DNA from: Pseudomonas agarici
GTDB taxonomy: Bacteria; Pseudomonadota; Gammaproteobacteria; Pseudomonadales; Pseudomonadaceae
Direction of reading: 5' to 3'
NCBI RefSeq assembly: GCF_900109755.1
Contig: NZ_FOAR01000020.1
Coordinates: 1-64,000, forward strand
Length of the DNA: 64,000 nt
This document shows, piece by piece, positions 60,909 to 64,000 of this stretch (positions are counted from its first letter, which is position 1; every line of letters starts with the position of its first letter). The position numbers and the translations under genes are program-made. The notes beneath the pieces are model-generated. The model saw only the letters and a program-made list of their open reading frames with translations. It was not told the DNA's origin and searched no databases.

Positions 60909-61347
60909 GCACGGCTCCAAAGGTGAAGATGGGCAGCATTCTACCCCCGAAGAGGACCCGCGACCGAAGCTATTGCCGCGGGTACTGGGATCGTTGGCGA
61001 TTGTCGGCCTGATGGTGGGGTTGATGATCGGTCGCCTTAGCGCTCCTGAGCCACTGGTGTTGCAGCAGGTCGAGGCGCAGGCCGATACGCTGACACTGTG
61101 GTTCAGTGCCGAACCGAAGGTTCATGGCGAGCAGGTCGATGGCGTTGTGGCGCTGTTGTTCGATGCCGAGGGCAAGGCACAAAGTGGCCGCCTGACGGTC
61201 GCCGGCAAGGACGCCAATTGGCGGGTGCGCTTGAGTGACAAGGGAATGTTGGTGACGCTGCTAGCTGCGCGTCCCCTGCAGGGCGAGTGGGTCGGTGCGA
61301 AGGTCGATGGACGCTGGAGGTTGGTGGTTAAGCTGCGAGAGAAATAG
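60907..61347 (+). CDS. Hypothetical membrane-anchored protein
   Basis: A 146-residue protein with one membrane segment near residues 27-42 (LGSLAIVGLMVGLMIG) and a soluble beta-rich C-terminal domain ('LTLWFSAEPKVHGEQVDGVVALLFDAEGKAQSGRL'). I do not recognise the family; similar proteins occur beside trmL in Pseudomonas. AGGATG is about ten bases upstream. The start ATG overlaps that of trmL on the other strand (both in CATG), so the two 5' ends are antisense to each other. Confidence 0.7.
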   Translation: MHGSKGEDGQHSTPEEDPRPKLLPRVLGSLAIVGLMVGLMIGRLSAPEPLVLQQVEAQADTLTLWFSAEPKVHGEQVDGVVALLFDAEGKAQSGRLTVAGKDANWRVRLSDKGMLVTLLAARPLQGEWVGAKVDGRWRLVVKLREK

Positions 61348-61373
61348 CCGAGGGAACCTGCGGCCTGCCGGCA

Positions 61374-61540
61374 CCTAGTGGCCTGTGCGGTGAGTTCGTT
61401 AGCTCACGTTCGGATGCCAGAAGTTCATGGCCAAGGCGCTGTGACGAGTCATAGCAGGACTATGGTGAGGAACAGCAACGCCGGCCAGGGGCTTGTGGCG
61501 CCGAAATTGACTCATAGAACTCACCACACAGGCCACTAGG
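61374..61540. repeat. Dispersed 167-bp repeat with inverted ends, copy 3
   Basis: In the same orientation as 13878-14044 and opposite to 11838-12003. It begins CCTAGTGGCCTGTG and ends CACAGGCCACTAGG, so this copy has the cleanest terminal inverted repeats. It lies between the membrane-protein gene and the convergent end of ntrC. Confidence 0.8.
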
Positions 61541-61603
61541 TTCCCAACAAGCCCTCTGCTGGCTTCGCCGGGCTCGTGGCTTGAGGGTTGGGGCTTGCCG
61601 CGT

Positions 61604-63031
61604 TTAGCTTTCGTCGTCGTCCGTGCCCTCGACGCGCATGCCTAGCTCCTTGATCTTGCGAGTCAAGGTGTTGCGGCCCCAGCCCAGCAAGACAGCGGCG
61701 TCGCGGCGCCGGCCGGCAGTGTGCTTGAGGGTGGTTTCGATCATGATCCGCTCGAAACTCGGCACGGCGCTGTCCAACAGGTTCGACTGGCCTCGCGCAA
61801 GGGCCTGGTCCGCCCACTGGCGCAAGGCCTGTTCCCAGTGGCTGACTGGAATTTCATCCTGTGGCAGGTTCAACAGTTCCGGTGGCAGGTCGCCGATATG
61901 CACTTCGCGACCGGAGGCCATGACCGTGATCCAGCGGCAGGTGTTTTCCAGTTGGCGCACGTTGCCAGGCCACGGCAGGGTCTTCAGATATTGCTCGGTT
62001 TGCGCTTTCAGCAGTTTCGGCTCGACCGACAGTTCCTGTGCCGCGCGGGCGAGGAAGTGCCTGGCCAGGGTCGGGATGTCCTCGCGACGATCCGACAGGC
62101 GCGGAATATGGATGCGAATCACGTTCAGTCGGTGAAACAGGTCTTCGCGGAATTTTCCGGCGTGAACCAGGGCTTCCAGATGCTGGTGGGTGGCTGCGAT
62201 AATTCGCACGTCGACCTTGACTGGCGTGTGACCGCCCACCCGGTAGAACTCGCCGTCGGCCAGGACCCGCAGCAGGCGGGTCTGGGTGTCAGCCGGCATA
62301 TCGCCGATTTCATCCAGAAACAGAGTTCCGCCGTCGGCCTGTTCGAAGCGTCCACGACGCAGGTTGGCGGCGCCGGTGAAGGCGCCTTTTTCATGGCCGA
62401 ACAGTTCCGACTCCATCAGGTCCTTGGGGATGGCCGCCATGTTCAGGGCGATGAACGGCGATGCGGCCCGTGGGCTGTGACGGTGCAGGGCGTGGGCGAC
62501 CAGTTCCTTGCCAGTGCCGGACTCGCCATTGATCAGCACGGTGATATTGGACTGGCTGAGGCGCCCGATGGCGCGAAACACCTCCTGCATCGCCGGAGCT
62601 TCGCCGATGATTTCCGGGGTGCGGGTCGGTGTTGGTGACACCTCCAGGCCTTGCTGCTCCTGGGCATGCTGGTTGGCGCGCTTGACCAGCGACACCGCCT
62701 CATCGACGTCGAACGGCTTGGGCAGATATTCGAAGGCTCCGCCCTGGTAGGACGCCACGGCACTGTCGAGGTCGGAGTGGGCGGTCATGATGATCACCGG
62801 CAAACGCGGGTGCTGCTCGCGAATCCGTGCCAGCAGGTCCAAGCCGTTGGTGCCAGGCATGCGGATGTCGGAAATGATCACGTCCGGCTGCTGGCGGGCC
62901 AGGCGACTCATTACGCCGTCGGCGCTGTCGAAGCTCTGGGTGGTCATGCCCTCCTGTTGCAAGGCTTTTTCCAGGACCCAGCGAATAGAACGGTCGTCAT
63001 CGACGATCCACACGGTTTCACTACGGCTCAT
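61604..63031 (-). CDS. ntrC: NtrC, nitrogen regulation response regulator
   Basis: A 475-residue sigma-54 activator. The receiver domain has phospho-acceptor D55 in 'VIISDIRMPGTNG'; the AAA+ domain has GESGTGKE at 169-176 and GAFTGA at 216-221; a Fis-like HTH is at the C-terminus ('RRRDAAVLLGWGRNTLTRKI'). It differs from the paralogue dctD in the linker and HTH and fits NtrC (GlnG). Phosphorylated by NtrB under nitrogen limitation, it activates glnA and related genes. It overlaps ntrB by four bases. Confidence 0.94.
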   Translation of the reverse strand: MSRSETVWIVDDDRSIRWVLEKALQQEGMTTQSFDSADGVMSRLARQQPDVIISDIRMPGTNGLDLLARIREQHPRLPVIIMTAHSDLDSAVASYQGGAFEYLPKPFDVDEAVSLVKRANQHAQEQQGLEVSPTPTRTPEIIGEAPAMQEVFRAIGRLSQSNITVLINGESGTGKELVAHALHRHSPRAASPFIALNMAAIPKDLMESELFGHEKGAFTGAANLRRGRFEQADGGTLFLDEIGDMPADTQTRLLRVLADGEFYRVGGHTPVKVDVRIIAATHQHLEALVHAGKFREDLFHRLNVIRIHIPRLSDRREDIPTLARHFLARAAQELSVEPKLLKAQTEQYLKTLPWPGNVRQLENTCRWITVMASGREVHIGDLPPELLNLPQDEIPVSHWEQALRQWADQALARGQSNLLDSAVPSFERIMIETTLKHTAGRRRDAAVLLGWGRNTLTRKIKELGMRVEGTDDDES

Positions 63032-64000
63032 GTCGATGCGACTCCTTGTTCCAGAGGCAGGAAGATCGAGAAGGTGGTGTGGCCAGGATGGCTCTCACAC
63101 TCGATCAGGCCCTGGTGTTGGCTGATGATGTTCTGGGTTATGGCCAGGCCCAGTCCGGTACCGTCCGGACGGCCGCTGACCATTGGGTAGAAGATGGTGT
63201 CCTGAAGTTCGGCGGGAATGCCCGGACCGTTGTCGATGATCTCGATCTTGGTCACCAGGCGATGGCGGACATGGCCGATGGTGAATTGGCGGATGGCACG
63301 GGTGCGCAAGCTGATACGGCCCAGGCGCAGCTCGTTCTGGCTGCTGATAGCTTGCATGGCGTTGCGCACGATATTGAGCACGGCCTGGATCATCTGTTCA
63401 CGGTCGATCAAGACGTCGGGGAGGCTCGGGTCGTAGTCGCGCACCAGCGTGACGCAGCCCTGGCTTTCGGCTTCCACCAGGCTACTGACGCGTTCCAGGA
63501 CTTCATGGACATTGGTCATGGCCAGCGATGGCAGCTTGTTCGAGCCAAGCATGCGGTCCACCAGGTTTCGCAGGCGATCGGCTTCCTCGATGATGACGTT
63601 GGTGTAGTCCTTGAGGCTTTCTTCCGGCAGTTCGCGGGCCAGCAACTGGGCGGCACCGCGAATCCCGCCGAGAGGGTTCTTGATCTCGTGGGCCAGGCCG
63701 CGCACCAACATCTTGGTGGTTTCCTGCTTGGACAGTTGGGCCTCTTCCTTGGTGATGCGCAGCAGGCGATCACGGGGGTGGACTTCCAGCAGGAGCAGGG
63801 TTTGACCCTGGCTGAGGATCGGTGTCACAGCATAGTCGACGGTCAGCGTCTGGCCGGTCAATGCCGTCAGCATGGCTTCGCGCTTGGTGAACGGGTGTGC
63901 CTGCTCGACGGCCTGGCGTAGGGAGTTCAAGGCTTCGGTCGATTCAGTGAACAGCTCGCTGATGAATTGACCATGGCTGCGCTGGCCGCTGATGGCGAGC
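63028..64000 (-). CDS. ntrB: NtrB, nitrogen sensor histidine kinase (partial, start outside window)
   Basis: The C-terminal 324 codons or so. The frame is open to the window edge through 'GQFISELFTESTEALNSLR', so the PAS N-terminus lies beyond 64000. Visible are the H-box 'RGLAHEIKNPLGGIRGAAQLL', the N-box 'NIVRNAMQAI', the G-boxes 'DNGPGIP' and 'GTGLGLAIT', all typical of NtrB (GlnL), a cytoplasmic kinase controlled by the PII protein. Its stop overlaps the ntrC start by four bases. Confidence 0.94.
   Translation of the reverse strand, partial: LAISGQRSHGQFISELFTESTEALNSLRQAVEQAHPFTKREAMLTALTGQTLTVDYAVTPILSQGQTLLLLEVHPRDRLLRITKEEAQLSKQETTKMLVRGLAHEIKNPLGGIRGAAQLLARELPEESLKDYTNVIIEEADRLRNLVDRMLGSNKLPSLAMTNVHEVLERVSSLVEAESQGCVTLVRDYDPSLPDVLIDREQMIQAVLNIVRNAMQAISSQNELRLGRISLRTRAIRQFTIGHVRHRLVTKIEIIDNGPGIPAELQDTIFYPMVSGRPDGTGLGLAITQNIISQHQGLIECESHPGHTTFSIFLPLEQGVAST

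Overview
The window looks like chromosome from a fluorescent-group Pseudomonas (Pseudomonas fluorescens/chlororaphis/syringae relatives). The evidence is the high-GC core genes in familiar Pseudomonas arrangements: hisB-hisH-DUF2164-hisA-hisF, secB-grxC-rhodanese next to gpmI-envC-ctpA, ntrBC, asmA-mutY-yggX beside tRNA-Phe, and dctBD. No species call is possible from the sequence alone.

Layout. 1-1366: the tail of a type VI secretion effector module (PAAR, DUF4123 chaperone, small protein, start of a cargo gene). 1605-8700: a hotdog thioesterase, the DctB/DctD dicarboxylate two-component pair, and the rfbBACD operon for dTDP-L-rhamnose. 8886-13808: a three-domain kinase/M23/aminotransferase protein, agmatine deiminase and a small conserved gene. 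14631-22950: an OprD-type porin, then a 2158-residue reading frame joining a truncated two-partner secretion transporter (TpsB) to the body of its haemagglutinin/CdiA-like exoprotein (TpsA), with a C-terminal polymorphic toxin and a downstream immunity gene. 23113-23904: a REP-associated tyrosine transposase between inverted repeats. 24181-27961: a glycosyltransferase, a long empty stretch, and a candidate type III effector with a near-perfect HrpL promoter (hrp box), next to the remnant of an older integrase.

28154-42930 is a genomic island inserted in the 3' end of tRNA-Phe, bounded by 52-bp direct repeats. It carries a tyrosine integrase, pieces of an IncI-like type IVB conjugation system (PilV with one shufflon-type site, a recombinase, DotA/TraY), an array of six iterons, and two probable anti-phage cargos. 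The first is a three-gene cassette: an adenine methyltransferase fused to a target-recognition domain, an ORC/CDC6-like ATPase with a zinc ribbon and helix-hairpin-helix, and a HEPN protein. It is bracketed by 48-bp inverted repeats and matches no named system I know. The second is a retron with an RT-TOPRIM protein and a recognisable ncRNA closed by a 13-bp a1/a2 stem. I see no relaxase, coupling protein or replication initiator, so the island seems unable to transfer by itself.

42885-64000 returns to core genome: tRNA-Phe, asmA-mutY-yggX, an OFA-family transporter, the histidine genes, a trypsin-fold protein that has lost its catalytic residues, the divisome/periplasmic operon gpmI-envC-ctpA-deacetylase, rhodanese-grxC-secB, trmL and ntrBC. 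Three copies of a 166-167 bp repeat with inverted ends (11838, 13878, 61374) are scattered between genes.
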